A DNA stretch of 64,000 nt, from contig CM030931.1 in assembly GCA_018136815.1 (NCBI GenBank), positions 11,214,612 through 11,278,611 on the forward strand, in the 5' to 3' direction. This stretch comes from Isochrysis galbana. Taxonomy: Eukaryota; Haptophyta; Isochrysidales; Isochrysidaceae. A program made the position numbers and the translations under genes. Positions 34,381-44,344 of the stretch are shown one piece after another. Under the pieces are notes generated by a model that saw nothing but the letters and a program-made list of their open reading frames with translations, had not been told where the DNA came from and made no database searches. The stretch's first letter is position 1; every line of letters begins with the position of its first letter.

Positions 34381-34416
34381 AGCACCAAAGTTTGTAGGCC
34401 TACAAACTTTGGTGCT
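34381..34416. repeat. Perfect 36-bp palindrome
   Basis: AGCACCAAAGTTTGTAGG followed at once by its exact reverse complement, with no spacer. It lies 105-140 bases upstream of the start codon at 34521, so it may be a regulatory site or an element remnant. Confidence 0.9.
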
Positions 34417-34520
34417 ATACCCATCTATACCTATACCCATACTATACAATAGTCAATAGAAGATAAAAGGGTAAAAATTCAGGACGGTCTTCCCCCGCCC
34501 CTCCCTACGCGCGCGCTGCG

Positions 34521-35654
34521 ATGCTGGCGGCGCTGCTGCTCTCTGTTGGTGCCTTCGAGCTGCCCAAGCTTCCCAGCCTCTTCGGCGGCGTCGGCGCGGT
34601 GCAAGGCGGGAGAGCGACGCCCCGCTGCGACGCACTCCTCGACTCCCTCTTCCGCGCACGCTCCCTCTCCCCCTCTGAAGTGGCAGCCGCGTGCTCCCCC
34701 TCGGTGCTTTGGGAAGATCTCTCCTCTTCCTCGGCCTGGCGGGGGCCCCAGGCGGTGCAGGCGGGGCTCGAGGCCAAATTTCCGGCGGGATCGGCCCTCG
34801 TGCTCGATCGCCTCGCCGACGGCGCCCGTGCCTCCGGATTTACCTGGCATAGGGAAGCCGAGGGAGAAGAGGGAGAGGGGCTTCGGGGGACGCTCTATGC
34901 TGAGCTTGACGAGCAGGGCAGGCTGAGCTATGTGCGAGAAGGATGCGAGCCGCTCTTCAAACCGGGGGAGGCGACCGAGGCACTACTCAAGGCCATCACC
35001 AAGGGTGTTGAACGCGAGGAGGCTGCGGCATCTTACACGCGGCGCACGCCAAATACAGCTGGTGCGATCGTCGAATACCTCTGGCGTGAGGCCTACCCCG
35101 GTGGCGCCAAACCCGACGAGGCGCTACGCCTCTTCGCTGAGGATATTACATGTGCGCATGGGCCACCACTCGCGCACTCCGCCGGCTACGGCGGCACGGC
35201 TCTCGCTCACGTGCTCGCTGGCCCGTTGGCCCGCTGCGTGGTGCGCAGATGAGGATTTCAACTACGGGACACCCTTTGTGGGCAAGGCGGCCGTGACCGA
35301 GTTTCTCGACGCCTTCGACATCCCCGGCATTGAGTTCAAGCTGCTGCGCGCGTCCGACGGTGAGCGTGCGTGCGCATTCACGTGGCAGGTGCGCTGTCAT
35401 AATTGCAACTGCCTTTTGCAGTGGCGCAGAAGACTGCTGTCGCTCAGCCAACTTGCGAGCCCGCATTGCAGGTCTACATCAACGGGAATGAGGGGCCAGA
35501 AGGGATCTCGTTCTACGAGGTCGACGCCTCAGGCAAAGTGTGCTACATCCGCGACATCCCGGCGCCCTCTATCAAACCACCGCCGCTCCTTACGCTGGCC
35601 ACCATGCTCAACCCAAAGCTCCGTGTTTTCAAGGCTCGCAATGTCTTGATGTAG
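34521..35654 (+). CDS. Protein with two NTF2/SnoaL-like domains, probably plastid-targeted
   Basis: Exons 34521-35151, 35249-35388, 35472-35654 give 317 aa. The join at 35151/35249 rebuilds AEDITYEDFNYGTPFVGK, which confirms it. Two alpha+beta cone repeats are visible. The first (residues 35-155) has LWEDL, GFTWHRE, LRGTLYAELDEQGRLSYVREGCEPLFKPG; the second (190-310) has EDFNYGTPFVGKAAVTEFLDAF, CAFTWQ, GISFYEVDASGKVCYIRDIPAPSIKPP. Proteins of this layout are known to me from diatoms and haptophytes. The start MLAALLLSVGAFELPK looks like a signal peptide with F just after the cleavage site, the mark of import into secondary red plastids. The fold often binds small hydrophobic ligands, but no catalytic residues can be assigned. 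Confidence 0.8.
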
Positions 35655-36251
35655 CGACGTACGGGAAGGGGGCTCTGGAGCATTGCCATGGGTGCCAGGG
35701 TGCCGCTCTATGTCGCACAGCCATGTGTGAACTCATCCTGGCGCGCAAGGGCTCCTTGTTCGCGCTGAGCGCGCAGGCGTCACCCGCCATTAGAAGTCGG
35801 CATTCGCACATGCTTCCCCAAGATGTGTGTTAGTGTGCACAATGGCCGATCCCGCCATGATGGTTGGACTTCTTTCTCTTTTGTGTTGGGCGCACGCAAT
35901 TGGTGAGATGTGAGCTCGCCGTACGCAAGTGTTGTCGCGTACTGGGCGTGTTGTTAGTCCACTGCCGGCTGGTTTGTTGGTTGTTGCTGATGCGCAACGT
36001 CCCGGGGAGTCGGCTCGAGGGCAGGCTCAGCGCGTGCGTGGGAGTGCAGCTCGCGACCAGCGTCTACTAGGGGTCTGGGTCATGGTGATATGTATGCCCA
36101 GCTCATGCACAAAGAGGCAGAGCATGGGGATGACCGACAGGCCCCCCGGAGGGGAATTGTAGCTTGAGAGGGGTGGCGCCAGGCGCCTCCCCATGCTGAA
36201 CTAAGGATAAACTTAGTAATACTGTTCGATATCTAGTGCTACATTAATTAT
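35655..36251. other. Intergenic region with repeat fragment
   Basis: The stretch 36025-36085 (GTGGGAGTGCAGCTCG, then CTACTAGGGGTC) belongs to the dispersed GC-rich repeat seen at 13.5 and 63.65 kb. No gene. Confidence 0.5.
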
Positions 36252-36560
36252 TTCAAAAAAATCTGAAGATTCCAGGCTAATACCTATTACTACTGACTAG
36301 GTTCTCTATACCTCTACTACCGACATCGCCCTTGTCTCCCTCCCCCTCCCCCTCCCCCGCACCTCCGTACCTTCCCCCCTTCACCCTCCATTCCTTTTTC
36401 TTCTGTTTCCAGGGTCCGGCCCAGGTACACTATCTTGGGTCTAGTTCGGAGTGTGGGGCTCGAGCAGGCCTGGTGTTGTGTTATTCGTGGTTGATTCCAT
36501 CGGGGAGGGTTCGGGGCCACGGTTGCCTCTAGTTTGGGTTTTCAGCCGTCGTCTTTGTGT
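36252..36560 (-). mobile_element. LINE 3' UTR fragment
   Basis: On the minus strand it ends CCTGGAATCTTCAGATTTTTTT (36256-36277). It shares with the copy at 39842-40440 a purine-rich block and, further inside, the GG(T/C)CCGG...GTAG/GTGTAC motif group of the LINE 3' UTR. No coding part remains. Confidence 0.5.
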
Positions 36561-36793
36561 CTTTTGGGTGCATTTTGATTGCTAGGTGCGTACTCTACTA
36601 TCCCTCGGCCTTGGCCTTGGATTCCCTGACTATGTGTGTATCGCCCTGGCACCATCATGGTGAATAGGGCCAGGGCGGCCGAGAGGAGAGAGGAGAGAGA
36701 GCGACGCCATCGCTCGCGCTCTCTCCAGAACAGAACCGGGTAAAAATCCTCTTACAATTCTCTCACACCACTATCACACGCACATTCACGGTA

Positions 36794-37066
36794 ACACGTA
36801 GATAACTAACGTAACGGGATACGCGCAACAGGGGGGGGGTGAGCAGGAAGGAGAGGAAAGAGAAAAGAAGAGAGGGCCCTTCTCTCGAACTTCTCTCGAG
36901 AGAACTCTCACTACTATGTGCCCCGACCTGTGCGGATTCGACGGGCCAACGTGTGGCCTCGTCCCACGTCCCTGCTACATGCGTCCCTTTTGCGCGTATC
37001 CCGTTACGTTAGTTATCTACGTGTATTTGTATTTGGATTTGGCAGGGACGTGGGACGAGGCCACAC
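36794..37066. repeat. Two interleaved perfect inverted repeats (35 and 25 bp)
   Basis: The 35-base arm 36794-36828 recurs as exact reverse complement at 36990-37024. The 25-base arm 36951-36975 recurs at 37042-37066. The order is A, B, A', B', so the two pairs cross. A hairpin with arms ATGTATTTGGC and GCCAAATACAT follows at 37107-37133. Confidence 0.9.
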
Positions 37067-37191
37067 TTTGGCTTCGAATGGGTTGTAGGCTTCGAATGTA
37101 CTTGAAATGTATTTGGCCGCCGGCCAAATACATATGTATTTGGCTGTATTTGCAGGCCCCAGCACCATCTTTCCCATCCAGGAGAGGAAGC

Positions 37192-37222
<31 letters not shown>

Positions 37223-37317
37223 GTGCCGTCCCTCTCCTCCTCTTGATGAGTGAGGTTTTCTTTTGCTTTGGCTGAGCGATGAGTACTATTTTTGTCCCAA
37301 GGGGCGAGGAAGGAGGG

Positions 37318-37352
<35 letters not shown>

Positions 37353-37430
37353 TTGGGGGTGAAGAAAGACTGAGAGAGAGAGAGAAAGAAAAAGAAAGTG
37401 AGGGAGGGAGAGAGAGAGAGGGAGAGAGAG
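37318..37430. repeat. GA-rich tract upstream of the GPALPP1-like gene
   Basis: (GA)n and GGGA runs end about 15 bases before the start codon at 37446. Probably 5' UTR or promoter. Confidence 0.7.
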
Positions 37431-37445
37431 CGCGCGCGTGCTGCG

Positions 37446-39454
37446 ATGGCGGAGTCTTCGGTGGACGACGACGGCTCTCTCTCTGAGCCCTCCTCCTCCT
37501 CCTCGCCGAGGAAGCGGAAGAAGAAGGAGAAGGTGGCTGCACGTTTGCTCCCCCCGCCTCTGCCTAGCTCTCTACGGCCGCCTCCGCACCCATCCTGCCA
37601 GAGCCCCTTTCGTTCTCTGCCCTCCCTCTCTCCCCTCCCTCTCTCCCTCCCTCTCTCCCCTCCCTCTCTCCCTTCTTCCCTTCCCCCCCCCTCTCCCTCT
37701 CTCCCTCCCTCTCGCTCCCTCCCTCCCTCCCTTCCTCTCTCCCCTATCTCTCCCCCACCCTCTCTCCCATCTCTCCCATCTCTCTCTCGCCTCCCTCCCT
37801 CCCTCCCTCCCCTCACCCTCTACCCCATAGCTGAGTGCGTAGATCCTCTTCGCCCCCCCCCCCCCCCCCAACACACACACACACACGGTCTTTCACCTCC
37901 TCCCCTGCGGTCGAAAGGAGGCTGCGCCGTAGAGCAATGCTCCTGGGCACATGCTAGCCATTTGTGTACTCCTACCTGCGCTTCTCCAGCTCATTCCTAC
38001 CCCTGTCTTTCTCTCTTCTTCAGGAGAAGCGGGAGCACAAGCGGGAGCACAAGAGGGAGCACAAGCAGGAGCATAAGGGAGGCAACAAGCGAGAGCATAA
38101 GCGAGAGCACAAGCATAAGAGGCGAAAAGACGGCGACCGGAAGAGCCACAAGCACAAGCGGCACAAGCGCAATCCTGACTATGATGAGGATATGGGTCAA
38201 TCCGCGTCGCCACAAGACTCAATGCCAAGGTTCTGGCGCGAAGCCGCAGCGGCAAAGGCCGCGGCGGACGCTGTCGAGCAGCTCGTCCTCGGACAGGAAG
38301 CGGGCGCGGAAGGTGTTGCAGCGTTGTTGTCGACGCTCGACTCTGGCGAGGCTCTCGTGCTTGAGCACGTTGCTGACGACAAACTGCGCGGGCTACTCCG
38401 GAAGCTCTGCGAGGTTTTAGAGCTTGAGCGTCTTGAGATGCCCGACGGGACCACGGCGCACACCAAGGGAATTGGGCAGCCACCGTTTCTCGAAGCCTTT
38501 GCCCACCTACTCGAGGGCGCTCAGGAAGCTTCCTGCGCGGCAGCACCTGCACGCCTATTAAGACACGGCGCTCAGAAAGAAGGCTTCAACGAGTCGGATG
38601 CCGGTACACAACGTCCATCTCCTGCGGGAGATTCAGTCCCGGCCACGGTGAAGCGCGTCATCGGCCCAACGATGCCTCCGCCAGCGAACCGCCCGCCTGG
38701 TGAGGCGCTAGAGAGGGAAACCCCGGCTGAGAAGGCGGCCGAGGCTGCCGTAGATGACGATGAGGCTGACGACAATTTCGGCCCCAAGCCCATCCCTGCC
38801 GAGCTTAGCGAGGCGCTTATAGCGGCTACTGTGCCTCAGCCTTGGTGGAAGCGTTCCGCAGAGGCGCCCAAAGCGCCTGAGGGGATGCGGACAGCTATTC
38901 CAGCCGCTCCTCAGCAGCGTGAGGAGTGGATGACGGCACTTCCTTCCGATCGGCATGGCCTTATCGGCGGGCCTGGCGCGCCTCGCCAGTTTGCTCGCGA
39001 CTCAGATGCTGTGTTTTCAGGAACACCTGACGCTAGTTGGACTGCTGCGCCGCAAGGCGCTGGGCATACGGTGGAGCCGGTGGATGGTGCACCGTTACGG
39101 CCAATGAGCCTATCGGAAGCTGCCAAGCTTGCTAGAGCCAACGCCGCCTCGGGCCGAAGGCCGCAACCCCCTACGTCTCGCGTTGCAGCCTCGTTGGGCG
39201 AAGTATCCGAGGGAGCCCTTGTGGCAAAGTCCTTGGTGGCCGTGCATGCTGAGCTACAGGCCAACGAAAAGAAAGCAACGAAGGGCAAGGCCGAGTGGGA
39301 AGGCGCCCATCCTTGGCGGCCCTGGAACCGCGACACAGACCTGGATATCCGTGCCGCGAAGCCCAAGGGTATCGACTCGATCCTTAAGAACCAACACATG
39401 GGCGAACTGGGCTCGCGCTTTGGAGGCGGAGGTCGGGAGACAACCTTCATGTGA
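37446..39454 (+). CDS. GPALPP1: GPALPP motifs-containing protein 1 homologue (DUF3752)
   Basis: Two exons, 37446-37532 and 38024-39454, both in phase 0, give 505 aa. The intron is CT-rich. The N-terminus is acidic and serine-rich, followed by lysine/histidine repeats (KREHKREHKREHK, about residues 30-75). Then come single GP motifs (IGPTMPP, FGPKPIP) as in GPALPP1, and the DUF3752 region: REEWMTALPSDRHGL, WRPWNRDTDLDIRAAKPK and a C-terminal ILKNQHMGELGSRFGGG. The family is nuclear and conserved in eukaryotes, with poorly defined function and suspected links to RNA processing. The central part (residues 90-200) is specific to this gene. Naming is by motif recognition. Confidence 0.75.
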
Positions 39455-39841
39455 CACGGAGCAACGGGGCAGGACAGGGCTTGCGAGCGAATTTCTACCA
39501 ATTTGGCAAGTATCAGCCGCCGATGGCTCTCGTCTCGGGGCAGTGAAAGAAAGAGTCGTGGGTAAAACATGAAGAAGACGGGGTAGCGCATAACCGATTT
39601 TAGATTACCTGAGCGGTGAAGTACTGTACGCATTACTGTACGCATGGGATAGCGCCCGATAGACATGGCACGCGCTCATCACTTATCATCTATTTTTAAC
39701 AAAAACAAACTTTTTTGGGTCGCGGTCGCGGCGCGGCAAAGGGACGGGACTAGCGCTCGCACTCAAGACGGGACTCCCGCTACCGCGGCAAGCGCAAGCA
39801 CCCTTCCCCCCTTGCCCCTGGGCCCCCTCAAAACCTTTTAA

Positions 39842-40440
39842 AAAAGATCTGAAGATTTTGGGCTAGACACCTTTCGCCGGACCAGTAGGCACTACTTCCC
39901 CTACTTCCCATCCGACAACGCCCTTCTCTCCCCTCTCTCCGCCTCCTCGCCTTCCTCCCCTCTTTCCTTTATTCGTCGGTTTTGGGGGTGCGGCCCGGGT
40001 GCGCTACCACGGGCTCGGTTCGGGGTGCGTGATCCGGGCAGGCGCCCTTTTAGTATGTGTTGTTGTTGCTACCGCCCGTGCTCCTAGCTCCTAGAAGCCC
40101 TCTTACTTGTATGTTTGTGTACGTGCGTTGTCAGGCATTTATCCTCTGCTAGGTGTTTCTAAGGCGCACTTGATGGCGATTCAGCAGCCCGTTTCTGTGC
40201 TGGTCCCATTGCTGACTGTGACTTGGTGTTCTATCCCTAGTTTTGTGGCCAGGGATAGTAATTCTGTGCTAGAACTATCAGTAATTGTCGCATTCGCGAA
40301 TCGACACTCGTTAGGCTTCTCTTCGTCGTTCGGTATTATCGCTAGAATTCTCTCGTTCTCGTCCTCGGTCAAAAGCTTCGCTTGGACGCATAGGATCTTG
40401 GGTTGTGGAGCGCCCTCTCTCTTTAACTATAGCTTTTCGT
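39842..40440 (-). mobile_element. LINE 3' end, truncated
   Basis: The minus-strand frame ending at 40181 encodes ATITDSSSTELLSLATKLGIEHQ, parallel to the C-terminal tail of the 5.2 kb copy (GGLKPSEELVKLAIKLKIPH). The 3' UTR holds CCGAACCGAGCCCGTGGTAG-CGCACCCGGG and ends CCCAAAATCTTCAGATCTTTTTT at 39842. Boundary on the right is approximate. Confidence 0.6.
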
Positions 40441-41328
40441 AGCTTAGCCATGGATGGAGTAGCTGGTAGACTTAAAAAGTCTGGAAGCTTACATTGGTGT
40501 TAGATTTACAGAGTCTAGACGCTTGAGGTTCTTGAGGGTGTACTTTAGCAAGCAAAATGCTCGCTACTTCCTTGGTCTTCATCGACACGTGCTTACGCGA
40601 CTCCCTTGATCTCCATGCCTGGCTGGGTGATCAGTCCAGAGCTAGAGCATATTCACATTCATATTCCGAGTAGAAATAGAAGCCTGTAGAAGCTGCTTGG
40701 CCACGTGGATATAATGGTAGCCAACATTATTGAATGAAGTGTAGTGATTGATAGAAGCGTGGAGACGTCGTAGACGTATAGATGGACATAAGAACGAAGA
40801 TTGATGATTTACCATCGCAGTTTTGACGGTAGAGGGGAAAATAGCAAATAGCGAAATAGATAGCCTGCAGAGGCTCGCGAATGCGACATCCCTCCAGTGT
40901 CCCGGGTGGGCGGCGGCCTCAGTCCCGACATTTATCCTGTAAACAGGCGTGGGACTTACCTATTTCTCGGTGGGCGGAGCTCTCGCTCGCGCCCACCCAT
41001 ACGCCTTGGCTCGAGAAAAGGGCTTGGGAGTGAGGGCTCAAACAGCGCAACGCTTCTCTTCTAGCCTCTAGTGGAAGGTACGCTGCGAAGGCTGACGCCA
41101 TCGCACCGGCGTCGATGGCTAAAAGTCACCGATGAGCCCCTATTGGTGGCAAACGGCCCCAACTCGGCCCCGGTATTGATGGCTCACGCCCACACATGTG
41201 GTCTAATTCTTTCACATGCACACTAGCAACGCAAAGGAAAATAAATTGTTCTCAGTTTTGAGGACCGTACACGCGCGAGCCAGATGAAGCAAGAAGGGAG
41301 ACGATTGCGCCTTGGTGCGCACCTCCGC
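40441..41328. other. Intergenic region with an inverted copy of the 3.78 kb repeat end
   Basis: At 40925-40995, read on the minus strand, the order GGGCG...GCGAGAGCTCCGCCC, TAAGTCCCACGCCTGTTTACAGGA, GTCGGGACT repeats the right end of the dispersed repeat at 3752-3821. No gene is seen. Confidence 0.55.
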
Positions 41329-43329
41329 TCACCAATCGAAAAAGCGCCGCAGATTCCAGCTAAATAGCGCGCCAATTGTGTTGGGTGCTTGGCCGCAACA
41401 CCACATGCTAAGCTCCCATTCGTCCGCGACGAGCACGAAGCTCGCGATCGTCATATTGCGAAAAATCGGGTATTGTCTGTCCACAGTATCACTCAAACGA
41501 GAACGAATGTCGGCCGCGCTGCGCGGCGCCGGGAGAGAATCGACACGCGCCTGACGGTGTAGACTCGAGGGTCGTGGGGGGTCGAGCATGGAGCCAACGC
41601 CTAGATGCTTGTACTTGTTGAAATGCGAGTAGTTCGCCCGCCCAGCCGTCTCGGTCAAGACTCGCCAGCGGTCGAGGCCAAGCTTGTACACGGATAGGTC
41701 TTTGCGGTGCACTTCGACATTCACAGCTCGCTGCTCCTTGAGGCCGACCAGATTGACGGACGCTCCCGAGGCCCAATCGCCCATGCCAAGGGAGGCGATG
41801 ACAACATCAAGATTCACGGGCGCTAGACCAAGCTTTCCGTTGAGGGTTGAGCCACCCCCACAAAGGGCACGCCGTTGCACAAAGGCCGAAGCGAGCCCAC
41901 CTGCGCTGACTGTCTTCGGAAATAAAGTATTCACAGTCTGGTAGAGCCCGTGCCCGTTCCAAGCGGTTGCCCAGCCAATCAGGCTGCCTGGATATACGAG
42001 GCCCGCGCATCTAGGCACAATGCTCTCGGACACGCCAGCAAGAGGGCGGTACGCCGCCAGGTAGACGTAGTTGCGAATGGGTCCCGGCCAGTCCTCGTTG
42101 TGACCGTGGAGGATGGTGCTCTTGCCGACGAGCTCCTCGAGCGCAAAGATGTCCGAGCAGTGTCCCTCCCGTCCATGCGCCTCACGCTGTCCTGCCTGCG
42201 CACCTTGGATCGCCTCGAGCTCGGTGATGAGATTTGCGACCCAGATGTGATCGAGTGGCACTTGTGCGCCGTGGGCGATGCCTCGCAGCTCGTCCACAAG
42301 ATCCGGGAAAGCTCTGCTGTTGCGCTCAACGAGTGCCATGAAGGCCGGACGGCCAGTCGCCGACAGTAGCGAGTAGTTCAGCAGAGCGCTCATCTCTTTG
42401 CTTGCTAGCCATCCTGTGATCCTCAGCTTCGCAAGAGAGCCGTGCGCTGCCCCAGCGTCATAGAGTGACGATGCCTCGATCTGGTAGAGCGGAGGTATGG
42501 TGGCGAGGCGAGATTCCTCCTCTTCGCTGGCCAGCCACCCTGCTGCCCCGGGCGGCCCTCGCGTAACTCCCATCGGCTCACTTGCTGCCCCCTCTCTCGT
42601 CATCCACGCGGCAGCCCTTGGCCGCTCTTGCTCACCAGCCAGCCACTCTGCAGCCCGTAGCGCCTCCTGCTTGCTGCTCAGCAATGCTGCGGCCCTCGGC
42701 GCCCCTCCCAGAGCGCTCCTCTCTCCTCTGGGCAACACTTCTCTGGAAGGAGAGCCAGCTGTGTGGAGCGACGAGGCGAGCGGGGTCGAGGAGGATGGGG
42801 AGGGGGAGAGAGTAGAGAGAGGAGAACTATTGAGGGAGGAGAGAGGGAGGGAGAGGGCGGCCGAGGAAGAGGGAGCAGAGAGAGAGAGAGAGGCGGAGCG
42901 CGGCGCCCACGCCATCGCCGGCCGACCGGACGGAAAGGCGTCCCGCCTCACTAAAAAGAAAAAGGCGGGGCCGAGGATTCTGGCCGTACTGGATACTTTA
43001 GTAAAGAGTAGGTGGGTAGCCCGAGACTTCTCTTCCGGTGGTTTTTTCTTTTCGGGGGGAGAGAGTGTTTGACCGCCGCCGCACACCCTTGACTTGGTCC
43101 AAATGTCCTCCGGTAGAAGTGAAGATGGCGATGCTAGAAGTGAAGATGGCGGTTGGCCCTCCCCTCTCAATCTGCTTTTCTGCCTCTGTGAAGCGGGCAG
43201 ACTGGAGCTGCGGGACGAGGCGGAGGAGCCAGCATCGTGGCCGATGGCCCCGTCGTCGGCGGCGGCGTCGGCGGCGTCGGCGGCGGCATCGGCCGATGTG
43301 TGTGCAAGGGGAACGGGAGAAGGTTTCAT
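41329..43329 (-). CDS. C45-type Ntn hydrolase/acyltransferase family protein
   Basis: Single open frame. The catalytic part (about residues 300-666) shows the family's order: LVDELRGIAHGAQVPLDHIWVANLITEL, GREGHCSDIF, LHGHNEDWPGPIRNYVYLAAYRP and GSLIGWATAWNGHGLYQTVN. The Cys after GH would be the nucleophile exposed by self-cleavage, as in penicillin acyl-CoA acyltransferase and insect beta-alanyl amine hydrolase. The substrate is unknown. Upstream is a serine-rich segment with four spaced tryptophan motifs (AEWLAGEQ, AAWMTREG, AGWLASEE, TGWLASKE; about residues 225-310). ATG at 43329 gives 666 aa; an in-frame ATG at 42915 gives 528 aa and is followed by a more protein-like N-terminus, so it may be the true start. 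Confidence 0.75.
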   Translation of the reverse strand: MKPSPVPLAHTSADAAADAADAAADDGAIGHDAGSSASSRSSSLPASQRQKSRLRGEGQPPSSLLASPSSLLPEDIWTKSRVCGGGQTLSPPEKKKPPEEKSRATHLLFTKVSSTARILGPAFFFLVRRDAFPSGRPAMAWAPRSASLSLSAPSSSAALSLPLSSLNSSPLSTLSPSPSSSTPLASSLHTAGSPSREVLPRGERSALGGAPRAAALLSSKQEALRAAEWLAGEQERPRAAAWMTREGAASEPMGVTRGPPGAAGWLASEEEESRLATIPPLYQIEASSLYDAGAAHGSLAKLRITGWLASKEMSALLNYSLLSATGRPAFMALVERNSRAFPDLVDELRGIAHGAQVPLDHIWVANLITELEAIQGAQAGQREAHGREGHCSDIFALEELVGKSTILHGHNEDWPGPIRNYVYLAAYRPLAGVSESIVPRCAGLVYPGSLIGWATAWNGHGLYQTVNTLFPKTVSAGGLASAFVQRRALCGGGSTLNGKLGLAPVNLDVVIASLGMGDWASGASVNLVGLKEQRAVNVEVHRKDLSVYKLGLDRWRVLTETAGRANYSHFNKYKHLGVGSMLDPPRPSSLHRQARVDSLPAPRSAADIRSRLSDTVDRQYPIFRNMTIASFVLVADEWELSMWCCGQAPNTIGALFSWNLRRFFDW

Positions 43330-43797
43330 CTCCGTCGAATGGCCGAGCCGTCAATGGGAGAGAGAGAGAGAGCCGTGTCCTCGACGCTCGCCAACGCTCT
43401 GCTCTATTGGGGGAGCCGTTTCGAGAGGTCCGTTGTCCGTTGCAGAGGCTTGCTTTCCTCACGAGATGTGCGAGAGATGCCGTCTCGGCGGGCGACCTGC
43501 CCAAATCTCCGACGGGCCAACGGACGTGAAGCGAGCGGAGAGGGAATCTCTCACGAGGAGAGAGGGTTGCGTGGATTCTTCCTATGGCGGAACCCCACCC
43601 ATCGGAATCCAATCCATTCGAAAGAAATCAGAGCAGAATCACAGCAGAAGCTTCGCTCGGCCTCGGCAAGTTTGTGCAGCGAGAAGATTCTCATCCCGCG
43701 GCCGTGGTGATTCGACTGCCTCCGCCCGATCTCCTCGATCTCCCGCACGATCCATCGGGCTCGAGTGGCCTCGCCCTAACAATCCAGGTGCTCTGCA

Positions 43798-44308
43798 ACG
43801 TTCACCCAACGGGCAGAGGCGGGCTTCCTGGCCGATCAAAAGTTGTTACTGGCGCAGAGCGCCGATCTCGCCGATCTGGAGATTCCGAGCGTTGCAGCGC
43901 CAATGATGAGTTCAAAGAACAAAGGACGCCCCTCGTCCCCTGCAACAGGGGCCGTACCCGTACCCCCCCCCCCCCCTCCCCCCCCCCCTCTCCCTCCCCC
44001 TTCCCCCCTTCCCCCTCCCACCCGGAAGCACAGGGAGAGGAAGAAGGAGAGGGTGGACCCAGAGGGGCAGAAGAGGGTGAGCCTTCTTCGCCCGCGCACG
44101 TGGAGCTGCTCTGTCCCCCCCCGTCGGCCGAGCTGGCCAGGCTTGCTAGCTGACCCATCTTGCACCGCCAGCGGCTCAACACCATCGAGCCGGCTGAACA
44201 GCCCCTCGCGAGCGCGCGCCTCGCTCGTATGTCTCCTGCAGCGCTGGCTCGCTTCACCGCCTTGAACTGCACTGCCGCAGTGCTGAGAGCTGCACTATGC
44301 CATGCATA
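43798..44308 (+). CDS. Possible small gene, exons partly resolved
   Basis: After an AG at about 43790, one frame reads ATFTQRAEAGFLADQKLLLAQSADLADLEIPSVAAPMM. After a pyrimidine-rich stretch, a second segment (about 44170-44308) reads HRQRLNTIEPAEQPLASARLARMSPAALARF and then LNCTAAVLRAALCHA before a stop. Both have convincing protein composition, unlike the surrounding GC noise. I could not fix the start or the splice sites. The end overlaps the region just before kinase 2, whose start I therefore place at 44345. Confidence 0.35.
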
Positions 44309-44344
44309 ACTCAGATACACACCTGCACGCGCTGCAGGTACTCT

